Shown here piece by piece: positions 18,561 through 25,558 of a DNA stretch of 64,000 bases. Within the stretch, counting starts at the first letter, position 1. Every line of letters starts with the position of its first letter. The notes beneath the pieces are model-generated. The model was not told the origin of the DNA. It worked only from the letters and a program-made list of their open reading frames with translations, and did not search any database. The translations under genes and the position numbers were made by a program. The stretch is from Bacteroidota bacterium (GTDB lineage: Bacteria > Bacteroidota > Bacteroidia > Bacteroidales > JACABE01): NCBI GenBank assembly GCA_026391675.1, contig JAPLDQ010000037.1, forward strand, positions 59,400 to 123,399, in the 5' to 3' direction.

Positions 18561-18914
18561 ATGCAACATAAACATTATTTAAATTATGGCTTTTTAGCCT
18601 TGGTATGCCTTATATTGTTTACTGCCTGCCATGATAAAAAACTGCCCAAAGACGCGGCCATCATGGCCAACCTCGAAGTCAGGATTATTGGTGACTGGAC
18701 GGATGGAAGTACTGATAATGCATGCTTACAGATCAGGGAAGATTCTATTTATTATGTTGACGAAGGCAAATCCTATAAATATGAATTGCATCAGGATACC
18801 ATAAAAATAAATTTTACCGAAGGACCCAGCCTGGGAATAATTAGTTTTAACGAAGATACCCTGCTGATTAGCGATGAGGAAGGGCAAAACAAATTCTGGC
18901 ATTTTAAAAAATAG
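18561..18914 (+). CDS. Small lipoprotein, function unknown
   Basis: A 117-residue protein with a lipoprotein signal peptide (hydrophobic stretch GFLALVCLILFTAC; lipid attachment at Cys23) and a compact beta-rich domain of about 90 residues. The pattern IIGDWTDGSTDNACLQIREDSIYYVDEGKSY followed by strand repeats resembles small lipocalin- or META-like 'deviation from expected' domains in general shape only, and I assign no family. It would be attached to a membrane facing the periplasm. Monocistronic, flanked by palindromes on both sides. Confidence 0.65.
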   Translation: MQHKHYLNYGFLALVCLILFTACHDKKLPKDAAIMANLEVRIIGDWTDGSTDNACLQIREDSIYYVDEGKSYKYELHQDTIKINFTEGPSLGIISFNEDTLLISDEEGQNKFWHFKK

Positions 18915-18922
18915 GTTATATT

Positions 18923-18955
18923 ACTGACGGGGTGACTTGGAGTCACCCCGTCAGT
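18923..18955. terminator. Perfect 15-bp hairpin downstream of the lipoprotein gene
   Basis: Arms 18923-18937 and 18941-18955 (core TGACGGGGTGACT) are exact complements across a 3-base loop. No T-run follows on either strand, so it is either a factor-assisted terminator or an intergenic palindrome of the repeat type. Confidence 0.5.
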
Positions 18956-19000
18956 TGACTATGTTTCTGGCATTATATGAATTTATGATTAAAATAAAAA

Positions 19001-19030
19001 AGGCGAGTTCACAACTTTGTGAACCCGCCT
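19001..19030 (-). terminator. Rho-independent terminator of the M49-like gene
   Basis: Minus-strand stem AGGCGGGTTCACA with TGTGAACTCGCCT (one G-U pair, 4-base loop) followed by TTTTTTATTTT. It lies 22 bases beyond the stop of the gene at 19053. Confidence 0.85.
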
Positions 19031-19052
19031 GTTTATTTAGAAAAAACACAAT

Positions 19053-20675
19053 TTATTTAAGTCCCAGCGCTTCTTTTCCCTGATCAAAAATAATATCAAC
19101 AGGGATATTGGCAGTTTTAAGTTTTGCGATATCTTCCTTTAATTCTTTGCGGATAGTACTGTTGGCTTCCAGGTATTTGGCGGCGACGTCATAATCACCT
19201 TCGCCTTCAAATTTCAATACCATAGAAGTCCATTCGTTCATGGCTTTTTTGGTTTTGGCCATATCCACTTTGTAAGAGCCATCAGCATTGCGGCTGAATG
19301 CACCGGCATCTTCAAAATAATTGAAACACATCATATTGGCTTTACCATGGGAATCGGCAGCTCCAAAACGAACGGAACGGATAATGCCTGCCATAAAGGT
19401 AATATAGCTGTCTTCAACTGTAACATCTTTTAACTCTCCTTTTTCAATGAGTTTAGTAACGATAAACAAGCCTAAAATATCAGCTTTGGCTTCTTCGAAA
19501 CTGGCATATTTTTCTTTCAAAGCCTGTTTTACTGTGCCTTTATTGGTAACCGTATTTTTAATACCCAAACCATGGGCTACTTCATGAAACATAACATTGG
19601 AGAAGAAAGCATTGAAAGTGATATTTTTCTGTTGTGATTTATCGATTAATGCATTGGCAATAGGCGTAAGGATTTTATCAAATTTTGCCTGCATGGCATT
19701 TTTTAACTGTAATCTTCTGCTACCTTTTTTCAACTGCACTTTTTCATCGTTGGGCAGATTGATGGCAATGGTTTTGCCGCCTGCATTGGAATGACCTGCA
19801 TAATACACGATATCATAAGCATTCAGGTCGCTGTTTGAACCCGGAACTTCCTGTTTGTACTTATCATCACAAGGCAATTGTTTTTGTAATTCGGGCAGCA
19901 TAGAAGTGTATTTCTCCAGTTTCTTGCTCCAGTCTTTATCTTTTACCAATACGGCAGATTCATAAGCGGTTTTATAACCGAATAATTCATCTTCATAATT
20001 TTCAATTGGTCCTACAACAAAGTCGATTCCATTGGTTTTCATGTCCATCCAGGCCATGTCACTTTCAAAGTAATCATCGGTTAATAAAGCCTTGGATCTG
20101 AGTTCCAGGTAATTTTTTAATCCGGCATCTTCAGCCAGTTCAGCAGCTTTTTTGAGTAAATCTGAGGCTTTGGTTAGCAAATCTTTGTAAGCATCATGGA
20201 ACCACACTACTTTCAGCGATTTATCTGCATTGCGTTCAATTAGGGTATATTGATTTTTTTTATTGCTGTCGTTTAAGGCTTCAAATTCATCCTTGGTCAT
20301 ATCCTTGGGATAGAAATTGGCACCTTTGGGTTTTTCGCCAAATGCCGGCATAAAGGATTTGTTATCGCCCAGGCGTTCCCATGGACCATAATTAATCAGT
20401 GCAAATTGTTTCATATCAGGATCTTTTATCGTATCCAGAAATGCATTTTTTTCGCCTATGGTCTGCATCCAGTACAAATCATCCATAATCTTGGCGATAT
20501 CAATTAAAACAGGGATTAACTGTTTTTCTTTTTCGCTTAATTTAGAGATATCAGTGGTGAGTTTTACAGTAGCAAACTGTGAAATTTTTTCTTTCATAGG
20601 ACTGGGCTTTTGATTGCAGCCAGAAATGCATAAAACCAGCAATGCAATGGCAATAGGATGGGTAATTTTTTTCAT
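19053..20675 (-). CDS. Lipoprotein metallopeptidase, M49 (dipeptidyl-peptidase III)-like
   Basis: Predicted zinc peptidase of 540 residues anchored as a lipoprotein (signal peptide with LLVLCISGC, Cys20). The zinc-binding HEVAHGLG motif is at residues 364-371 and the second motif EEAKAD at 394-399. Their arrangement is that of family M49 and its bacterial relatives, except that classical DPP III has HExxGH with one extra residue, whereas this group has HExxH. Bacteroidota homologues are often labelled 'dihydrofolate reductase' or Nudix-associated hydrolase without basis. Likely periplasmic or surface peptide degradation. Own promoter element at 20710 and a strong terminator indicate a single-gene transcript. 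Confidence 0.85.
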   Translation of the reverse strand: MKKITHPIAIALLVLCISGCNQKPSPMKEKISQFATVKLTTDISKLSEKEKQLIPVLIDIAKIMDDLYWMQTIGEKNAFLDTIKDPDMKQFALINYGPWERLGDNKSFMPAFGEKPKGANFYPKDMTKDEFEALNDSNKKNQYTLIERNADKSLKVVWFHDAYKDLLTKASDLLKKAAELAEDAGLKNYLELRSKALLTDDYFESDMAWMDMKTNGIDFVVGPIENYEDELFGYKTAYESAVLVKDKDWSKKLEKYTSMLPELQKQLPCDDKYKQEVPGSNSDLNAYDIVYYAGHSNAGGKTIAINLPNDEKVQLKKGSRRLQLKNAMQAKFDKILTPIANALIDKSQQKNITFNAFFSNVMFHEVAHGLGIKNTVTNKGTVKQALKEKYASFEEAKADILGLFIVTKLIEKGELKDVTVEDSYITFMAGIIRSVRFGAADSHGKANMMCFNYFEDAGAFSRNADGSYKVDMAKTKKAMNEWTSMVLKFEGEGDYDVAAKYLEANSTIRKELKEDIAKLKTANIPVDIIFDQGKEALGLK

Positions 20676-20709
20676 CTTTTTCTTATTTAAATGGTTATTT
20701 ATTGATTTT

Positions 20710-20717
20710 CAAAATTA
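20710..20717 (-). promoter_or_regulatory. Bacteroidota -7 element for the M49-like gene
   Basis: Minus-strand TAATTTTG fits TAnnTTTG, 35 bases before the ATG. Confidence 0.5.
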
Positions 20718-20742
20718 GAATTATTTTTTCTGAAATTTATTA

Positions 20743-21735
20743 CTATTTCTTCATTTTTTCAGTAAGGTGTTTTATAAGTTTTAAGGGGAAACTTCTCATT
20801 GATATACAACTTTCCTTAAAAATTATTTCGCCGGTATTACTATTGGTTATTGTTAATACCAGAGAATAAGTCCAATCATAATTCAGGTAAACGTTAACAT
20901 AATAAAACGTTTCATCTGATTTTAAAATACGGTCATTTAAATCATTCAATGAAATAAGTTCATATTTTCCGGGATATCCTTCAAAAACTTCCTTGGGATC
21001 ATATTTTTTATCAATTTTATTTTTATCCTTTGATTCTTTATCTATTTCATATTCATTCAGTAGCGTTTCGGGTATGTATAACGTACTCTTTTTTAATCTG
21101 GCAATTTCCTCTTCATTATAAACAGACTCCTTTTCTTTATAAAAAAGGTTCTTTTTTAATATAGTTTGCAGATACTTAAGGTAATTTTTTAATATAGCCG
21201 GTTCAGTATAAAGTAAATACGGACTTCCCATAAAATCACTTTCTTTCATTATATCTTCAATATAAAAACGTCTTGAATCATCAGCTTTTAATTTTATTCT
21301 GGCAACAGCTATTGAATTTTCTGCAAAATTAATGTCTTCTATTTTGAATTTCTTTCTATCCATCTTTTTTAAATAGTAAGGTGTAATCTTCCATATTTTT
21401 AATTCAAAAATCTGAAAAAATTTTAATTTTTGAGTGGATTCAAATTTATGCTCAAGGACAGTAATATGCAAATTCATAAAAAACACATCAGGATTCAGAT
21501 GGTCTAAAACTTCTGATGGCTCAATAATTTTATAGGGACAATAATTCCATACCTCTTTAAAAATATCATAGTATTTATCATCTTTACCCGTTTTAGTATC
21601 CAGAATAACATACAATTTTGATTTTTTTAATTTTGGGAGTTCAGCATTGTCAATTAAGTAAGGTTGAGCGTTAGCTTTTATCCCTGAAAAAAGCAATATT
21701 ACGGCAATGATTAATTTGTATAAAATATTGTTCAT
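20743..21735 (-). CDS. Exported protein of unknown function
   Basis: A 330-residue protein with a Sec signal peptide (LYKLIIAVILLFSGIKANAQ, cleavage after residue ~22). The ATG at 21735 is preferred; another in-frame ATG lies six bases upstream. The mature part is Lys/Asp/Glu-rich with alternating charged helices and hydrophobic strands (KIIEPSEVLDHLNPDVFFMN, YVNVYLNYDWTYSLVLTITN). I recognise no family. It is A+T-rich like its neighbours and seems to be a stand-alone gene, with no clear terminator before the M49-like gene. Confidence 0.7.
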   Translation of the reverse strand: MNNILYKLIIAVILLFSGIKANAQPYLIDNAELPKLKKSKLYVILDTKTGKDDKYYDIFKEVWNYCPYKIIEPSEVLDHLNPDVFFMNLHITVLEHKFESTQKLKFFQIFELKIWKITPYYLKKMDRKKFKIEDINFAENSIAVARIKLKADDSRRFYIEDIMKESDFMGSPYLLYTEPAILKNYLKYLQTILKKNLFYKEKESVYNEEEIARLKKSTLYIPETLLNEYEIDKESKDKNKIDKKYDPKEVFEGYPGKYELISLNDLNDRILKSDETFYYVNVYLNYDWTYSLVLTITNSNTGEIIFKESCISMRSFPLKLIKHLTEKMKK

Positions 21736-21882
21736 CAGCATGTTTTTAATTAAAAATTAAAATTATTTTTTTCAGAAACGGAATAAAATAATTTAAATTT
21801 TTAAATAAATAAACTTAAACACTTATTGGGTTTGAATTTATACAAAAGTATAAAAAACATATAGATTAATGAATTAAAAATA

Positions 21883-21916
21883 AAAAAAGGCAAAATCAAA
21901 AGAAATTGCCTTTTTT
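21883..21916 (-). terminator. Terminator of the T9SS cargo gene at 21937
   Basis: AAAAAAGGCAA (21883-21893) pairs with TTGCCTTTTTT (21906-21916); on the minus strand the stem ends in a T-run 20 bases past the stop. Confidence 0.8.
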
Positions 21917-21936
21917 ATAAAATTTATAATAGTAAA

Positions 21937-22758
21937 TTATTTAATTGTAATCTTTTTTACAACGATGTTTTGTTTATCGTCGCCGATTCTCAGGAAATAA
22001 TTTCCAGATTTAAAACCGCTGACATTTAAGGAAATAATCGTATTGTTGTCTTTCTTTTGTTCAAATACTTTTTTACCGCCAATATCATATAAATATACAA
22101 CTAATAGATTGCTAGCCTGTTTGTCAAATTTTATATTGATGATATCCGTTGTTGGATTAGGATAAACAGTAATGCCTTCATCAATAAACGATTCATAAAT
22201 GCCGGCTGTTGCTGTAGTTATGGAAATATCATCAACCAGCATATTGGTTAAACCCGGTGTTCCGCTTTGATAGGATAGTATTTTAAACGTATGGGATAGT
22301 CCGTTGGCATAAGCTGCAATATTAACTGTAATTTCTTTATAGACAGAATCATATAATGATGAGTCAGCATTGGTAGATGACCAAACAACATTATTATCCA
22401 TATATACTTTTATATAATCTGTTCCGTTTGCTGCTGCTGCAGGCAATTTATACCAGAATTTTAATTTAGCTGCTGTATCAGATGGTATAATCAGACTTTG
22501 AATGATAGAACCAGTTTCATTATAGGAAGAAATTCCACCAAACCAGACAAACCAGTTTCCGCTGCGGGCTATGCAGCTTCCTCCGCCATTTCCGCAAGAG
22601 TCGTAGCTGCACAGGGGGGTGCCGAAATTTGTTGAAGATTGTGTCCATGCAGTTCCTTGTCTTCCGGTTTCAAAACCGGGGTCCTGAATCAGATTCTGTG
22701 CATTAATTGTTGCAGAAGCAAATAAAGCCAGCGCAAATAGTAAAGAAAAAATTCTCAT
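21937..22758 (-). CDS. Secreted protein with T9SS type A sorting domain
   Basis: A 273-residue extracellular protein: signal peptide (MRIFSLLFALALFASATINAQ), a jelly-roll-like domain of about 150 residues (NLIQDPGFETGRQG at its start, MLVDDISITTA at its end) as in carbohydrate-binding or 'choice-of-anchor' modules, then a ~75-residue sorting domain with VYPNPTTDIINI and FKSGNYFLRIGDD. Likely attached to the cell surface or released through T9SS. No catalytic domain is visible, so binding or adhesion is more likely than catalysis. Own -7 element at 22793. Confidence 0.85.
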   Translation of the reverse strand: MRIFSLLFALALFASATINAQNLIQDPGFETGRQGTAWTQSSTNFGTPLCSYDSCGNGGGSCIARSGNWFVWFGGISSYNETGSIIQSLIIPSDTAAKLKFWYKLPAAAANGTDYIKVYMDNNVVWSSTNADSSLYDSVYKEITVNIAAYANGLSHTFKILSYQSGTPGLTNMLVDDISITTATAGIYESFIDEGITVYPNPTTDIINIKFDKQASNLLVVYLYDIGGKKVFEQKKDNNTIISLNVSGFKSGNYFLRIGDDKQNIVVKKITIK

Positions 22759-22792
22759 GGAATTGTAATTTTGAATAAATGAATAATGAATG

Positions 22793-22800
22793 CAAAAGTA
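22793..22800 (-). promoter_or_regulatory. Bacteroidota -7 element for the gene at 21937-22758
   Basis: Minus-strand TACTTTTG fits TAnnTTTG, 35 bases before the ATG. Confidence 0.5.
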
Positions 22801-22840
22801 TAATAAAATAGGATGATAGCGTACTAAAATATGTTAATAA

Positions 22841-22870
22841 AAAAGGGCTGAAAAATTTTTCAGCCCTTTT
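22841..22870 (-). terminator. Perfect palindromic terminator of the gene at 22890
   Basis: A 30-base perfect palindrome, AAAAGGGCTGAAAAA with its complement, followed on the minus strand by more T residues. Confidence 0.8.
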
Positions 22871-22889
22871 TTATTAAAAATCCGAAAGA

Positions 22890-23705
22890 TTATTTGTTAA
22901 CTACAAATTTCTTGGTGATTTTACCGTTCAATGTTTCAATCTGAACAAAATAAATTCCTTTTATGTATAAAGAAGTATTAACAACAAAGTTTTTACTGTT
23001 AATATTTTCATTGAATATTTCTTGTCCTATAGCATTGATAACTTTAAGGGTTTTAATTTTTGAATTAGATGTAATATTTAAAACATCATTTACAGGGTTT
23101 GGATAAATGCTGATACTAGCAAGTTCTGAATTTGATTCATTTACACCACCGGTAGTTGCCACTTTAATATCATCAACCATTAAAACAAACATATCTGTCG
23201 ATTGATCTATAAATGCCAGGTGGATATTTTGTCCTGCATAAGATGAAAGAGAAATATTATGAACCATCCAGGCTGCAGAATCTTCAGCACCAGTATATAA
23301 ATTGGTAGAAAAATCAGTTTTAGCTACACCTCCGGTGGAAATATTTACTTTTAAGATATCTTTATACATACCAAGAATATTTCTTGATCTCCAACTGAGA
23401 ATATAAGAAGTTCCTGTTGGAATAGTTATCGTTGGGGTAATCATCCATCTGTCGGCTGTTTTTACTCCATAAGCAAAATAAGATGTTGTTGCAGCAACAT
23501 AATTATTTGTATCTGCTGCGTCTAATTTGTTCATTACAACCCAGGCTTTGTTTTGCCAGTTAGTATAATAAGTAGTTTGTGTATCACAATACAACGTATA
23601 AGTCGTTGGCATTGTTCCGGCACTAAAATTTTCCTGATAAGCTATTTGAGAATAACCTATTCTTGCAATACATAAAATTGCGAATAAAACATAAATTTTT
23701 TTCAT
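22890..23705 (-). CDS. Secreted choice-of-anchor-type protein with T9SS sorting domain
   Basis: A 271-residue secreted protein with signal peptide (MKKIYVLFAILCIARIGYSQ), a cleaved-adhesin/'choice-of-anchor J'-like beta-sandwich (YQENFSAGTMPTTYTLYCD, DRWMITPTITIPTGTSYILS, FVLMVDDIKVA) and a C-terminal sorting domain (IYPNPVNDVLNI, IKGIYFVQIE, terminal KKFVVNK). A surface-binding role is inferred from the fold type. It precedes another T9SS cargo gene on the same strand, but both have separate promoter and terminator signals. Confidence 0.85.
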   Translation of the reverse strand: MKKIYVLFAILCIARIGYSQIAYQENFSAGTMPTTYTLYCDTQTTYYTNWQNKAWVVMNKLDAADTNNYVAATTSYFAYGVKTADRWMITPTITIPTGTSYILSWRSRNILGMYKDILKVNISTGGVAKTDFSTNLYTGAEDSAAWMVHNISLSSYAGQNIHLAFIDQSTDMFVLMVDDIKVATTGGVNESNSELASISIYPNPVNDVLNITSNSKIKTLKVINAIGQEIFNENINSKNFVVNTSLYIKGIYFVQIETLNGKITKKFVVNK

Positions 23706-23740
23706 AGATTTAATGAGTTTTTGGTTAATATTTTTTTTTG

Positions 23741-23748
23741 CAAAAGTA
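23741..23748 (-). promoter_or_regulatory. Bacteroidota -7 element for the gene at 22890-23705
   Basis: Minus-strand TACTTTTG fits TAnnTTTG, 36 bases before the ATG. Confidence 0.5.
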
Positions 23749-23840
23749 AAATAAAATTCAATGTGATGTTAATATTTTCACAATTATTTTAATAAATAAA
23801 ATAATAAGATTTTAAAAATTTGTTGATAAGAAAGTCTTTG

Positions 23841-24251
23841 TTATTCGCCCGTTTCTTTGGCTTCGCCACTTCTTTCCATCATTCTTTCGCGCATTTTTTC
23901 CTTTTGTTTCTCCAACAATGCGGTATATTTGGTGAATTGTTCGGCTGTCAATACTTTTTTTATTTCTTCGTTCTGCTTATCAGCAATGGTTTTGGCTTCT
24001 ATCAACCGCTCTCCTCTCTGTGCCGGTTTTTTATCTCTCAATGCCTGTAGTTCCTGCTGAGAGTTGCTTAATATTTTCTCCACTTTTACAGATTGTTCAT
24101 TACTTAAATTGCATTCCTTATTGATTGCATTTAATTGCATTTTAAGTTTTTCTTCAGGGGTTTTTCTTACTCTTTCAGTTTCTGGCTGGGAAAAAACTGA
24201 GATTGCTGACATTAGTAAGCATAATATTGTTGCTAATTTAATAGTTTTCAT
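23841..24251 (-). CDS. Small periplasmic helical protein (Spy/DUF4890-like)
   Basis: A 136-residue exported protein. After the signal peptide (ending FSQ, about residue 22) it is nearly all helical and highly charged, with NAINKECNLSNEQSVKVEKI followed by LTAEQFTKYTALLEKQKEKM. The second segment is the L-T-x-x-Q-type motif seen in Spy/CpxP-like and DUF4890 proteins. A periplasmic chaperone or stress role is inferred by resemblance only. It is preceded by a copy of the inverted-repeat element also found before the genes at 7320 and 24794, suggesting shared control. Confidence 0.7.
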   Translation of the reverse strand: MKTIKLATILCLLMSAISVFSQPETERVRKTPEEKLKMQLNAINKECNLSNEQSVKVEKILSNSQQELQALRDKKPAQRGERLIEAKTIADKQNEEIKKVLTAEQFTKYTALLEKQKEKMRERMMERSGEAKETGE

Positions 24252-24270
24252 GTGTTATTATTTTTATTTT

Positions 24271-24350
24271 TTTAAATTGTTACATGGAATACGCCATATA
24301 ATATCATTCTCGATTTGTATGAATATTATTCTTATGGCTATTTCATAATA
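24271..24350 (-). promoter_or_regulatory. Upstream inverted-repeat element, copy B (compensatory variant)
   Basis: The arms are GCCATA (24293-24298) and TATGGC (24333-24338) with a 34-base spacer, in place of GCCCA/TGGGC in the other copies, so pairing is kept after both arms changed. Shared flanks are TNAAATTGT-like on the left, ATCATTCTCG in the spacer and TTTCATAATA on the right. It lies just before the ATG at 24251. Confidence 0.55.
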
Positions 24351-24416
24351 ATAAATAATTTTGGGTTATAGTATATAGATGTAAAAGAAGCTGAAAGGTT
24401 TAATCAGCAATGATTA

Positions 24417-24794
24417 TTAATCGTTAACCTTTTGAAAATAAATGGTTTCAAATGCTGTAAAGCAGACATATAAAAGGAAATACCATGCTAAAAAAGGAAT
24501 AGCATCAGTCCGGTTTATTAAAATATAAAGGATTAAAACTGACATCAATATCAATAATTTAATAATGGTAATCAGCATAAAAATATTGGTAAATTTTATA
24601 AATGTTTTATGAACGGCTTTAAGCTGAAAATAATAAGTTAACAGCGTGATAGCGAAGAAATAAGGCAGTAAAAAAAGTAAAGCAGGGCTTATTATTTTAG
24701 GAGGTAATAAAAAATAGGCTGCAATAACAACGCAGGAAATTATAATTGAGAAAATAATCAGTTTTTTTACAAATGTCAGAAATATTGAATTCAT
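24417..24794 (-). CDS. Small integral membrane protein, possibly AtpI-like
   Basis: A 125-residue protein with four predicted membrane helices (LIIFSIIISCVVIAAYFLL, LLFLLPYFFAITLLTYYF, NIFMLITIIKLLILMSVLIL, FLAWYFLLYVCFTAFETIYF). The size, topology and position next to atpZ and bactofilin match the small membrane protein often found just before atpB in Bacteroidota; the F1Fo genes themselves are not here. Function is therefore only suggested by context. It has a separate leader with the inverted-repeat element at 24820-24890, so it is probably not simply cotranscribed with atpZ. Confidence 0.65.
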   Translation of the reverse strand: MNSIFLTFVKKLIIFSIIISCVVIAAYFLLPPKIISPALLFLLPYFFAITLLTYYFQLKAVHKTFIKFTNIFMLITIIKLLILMSVLILYILINRTDAIPFLAWYFLLYVCFTAFETIYFQKVND

Positions 24795-24816
24795 TTGTTT
24801 ATTTTTTTGTTATTAT

Positions 24817-24890
24817 TCAATTGAACAAATCAATGCCCAAATAATCATTCTCGCATTGTGTGTAAGATTTACTTGTGGGCATTTCATAAT
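24817..24890 (-). promoter_or_regulatory. Upstream inverted-repeat element, copy A
   Basis: AATGCCCA (24832-24839) and TGGGCATT (24876-24883) with a 36-base spacer, flanked by TTCAATTG and TTTCATAATA. Nearly identical in outline to the copy at 7341-7414. It lies between atpZ and the small membrane protein gene. Confidence 0.6.
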
Positions 24891-24898
24891 AAAAAGAT

Positions 24899-25114
24899 TT
24901 ATTTTTTAATTAAATCCTTAATAACGTAATATATAGCTAATGAAACTGATAGCAATGAGAAAATTAAGGTAAAAACAGGTTTTCCATTGCAAATCCATTC
25001 ATCCAGCTTAACACCCGCAAAAACGCCAATTAAAATAATTGCCACCATCTGAACTGCAATGGAGGAGTATTTTGCATAATCGTTAAGCGATTTTTTAGGA
25101 TTCTTAATCTTCAC
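24899..25114 (-). CDS. atpZ: AtpZ/AtpI-family small membrane protein
   Basis: A 71-residue protein with two membrane helices (SIAVQMVAIILIGVFAGVKL and VFTLIFSLLSVSLAIYYVI) of the AtpZ family, thought to assist F1Fo ATP synthase assembly or to carry Mg/Ca. The GTG at 25114 is chosen as start: it overlaps the bactofilin stop region and gives the normal family length, while the next upstream ATG at 25186 lies deep inside bactofilin. Operon with bactofilin and SprE, a common Bacteroidota arrangement in which the ATP synthase genes usually follow; here they do not. Confidence 0.8.
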   Translation of the reverse strand: MKIKNPKKSLNDYAKYSSIAVQMVAIILIGVFAGVKLDEWICNGKPVFTLIFSLLSVSLAIYYVIKDLIKK

Positions 25115-25481
25115 TTTTTTGTGTAAAAGTATTTGGTTTACCACTTTCCATATTGCAGGAGCCTGAAAATTGGGCACCGGGTTCAATTGAAAGTTTATTT
25201 ATAATGATATCACCAATAATCTTTGCAGTACTTTTTAAAGAAAGCATTTCACTGACACTTACTTTACCTTTTACATAACCCGAAAAATCAGCATTCTGAC
25301 AAGTAATTTCTCCTTCAACCGAACCGGTTGCTCCAATTACCAATTTGCCTTTTGCTGAAATTGTTCCGGTTAATGAGCCATCAATTCTGAAATCACCATT
25401 GGCATGGATATCGCCTTTTACAACAGTACCAGGACCTAATATATTAATTGATGAGGAATCTATTTCGTTAACTTTTGCCAT
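25104..25481 (-). CDS. Bactofilin
   Basis: Polymer-forming cytoskeletal protein of 125 residues. It is built of a right-handed beta-helix with repeats such as VVKGDIHANGDFRIDGSLTG, SAKGKLVIGATGSVEGEI and SGYVKGKVSVSEMLSLKST, flanked by short disordered tails. Bactofilins assemble nucleotide-independent filaments under the inner membrane and influence shape or polar localisation. It is transcribed with atpZ, whose start overlaps its 3' end; its -7 element is at 25503. Confidence 0.92.
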   Translation of the reverse strand: MAKVNEIDSSSINILGPGTVVKGDIHANGDFRIDGSLTGTISAKGKLVIGATGSVEGEITCQNADFSGYVKGKVSVSEMLSLKSTAKIIGDIIINKLSIEPGAQFSGSCNMESGKPNTFTQKSED

Positions 25482-25502
25482 TTTATTAATTTTTACTTAC
25501 TA

Positions 25503-25510
25503 CAAAAATA
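25503..25510 (-). promoter_or_regulatory. Bacteroidota -7 element for the bactofilin operon
   Basis: Minus-strand TATTTTTG fits TAnnTTTG, 22 bases before the bactofilin ATG. Confidence 0.45.
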
Positions 25511-25558
25511 CTCAACAAACTTACATTTTTTTATTTTAATCACAAATTTTAAGTTAAA

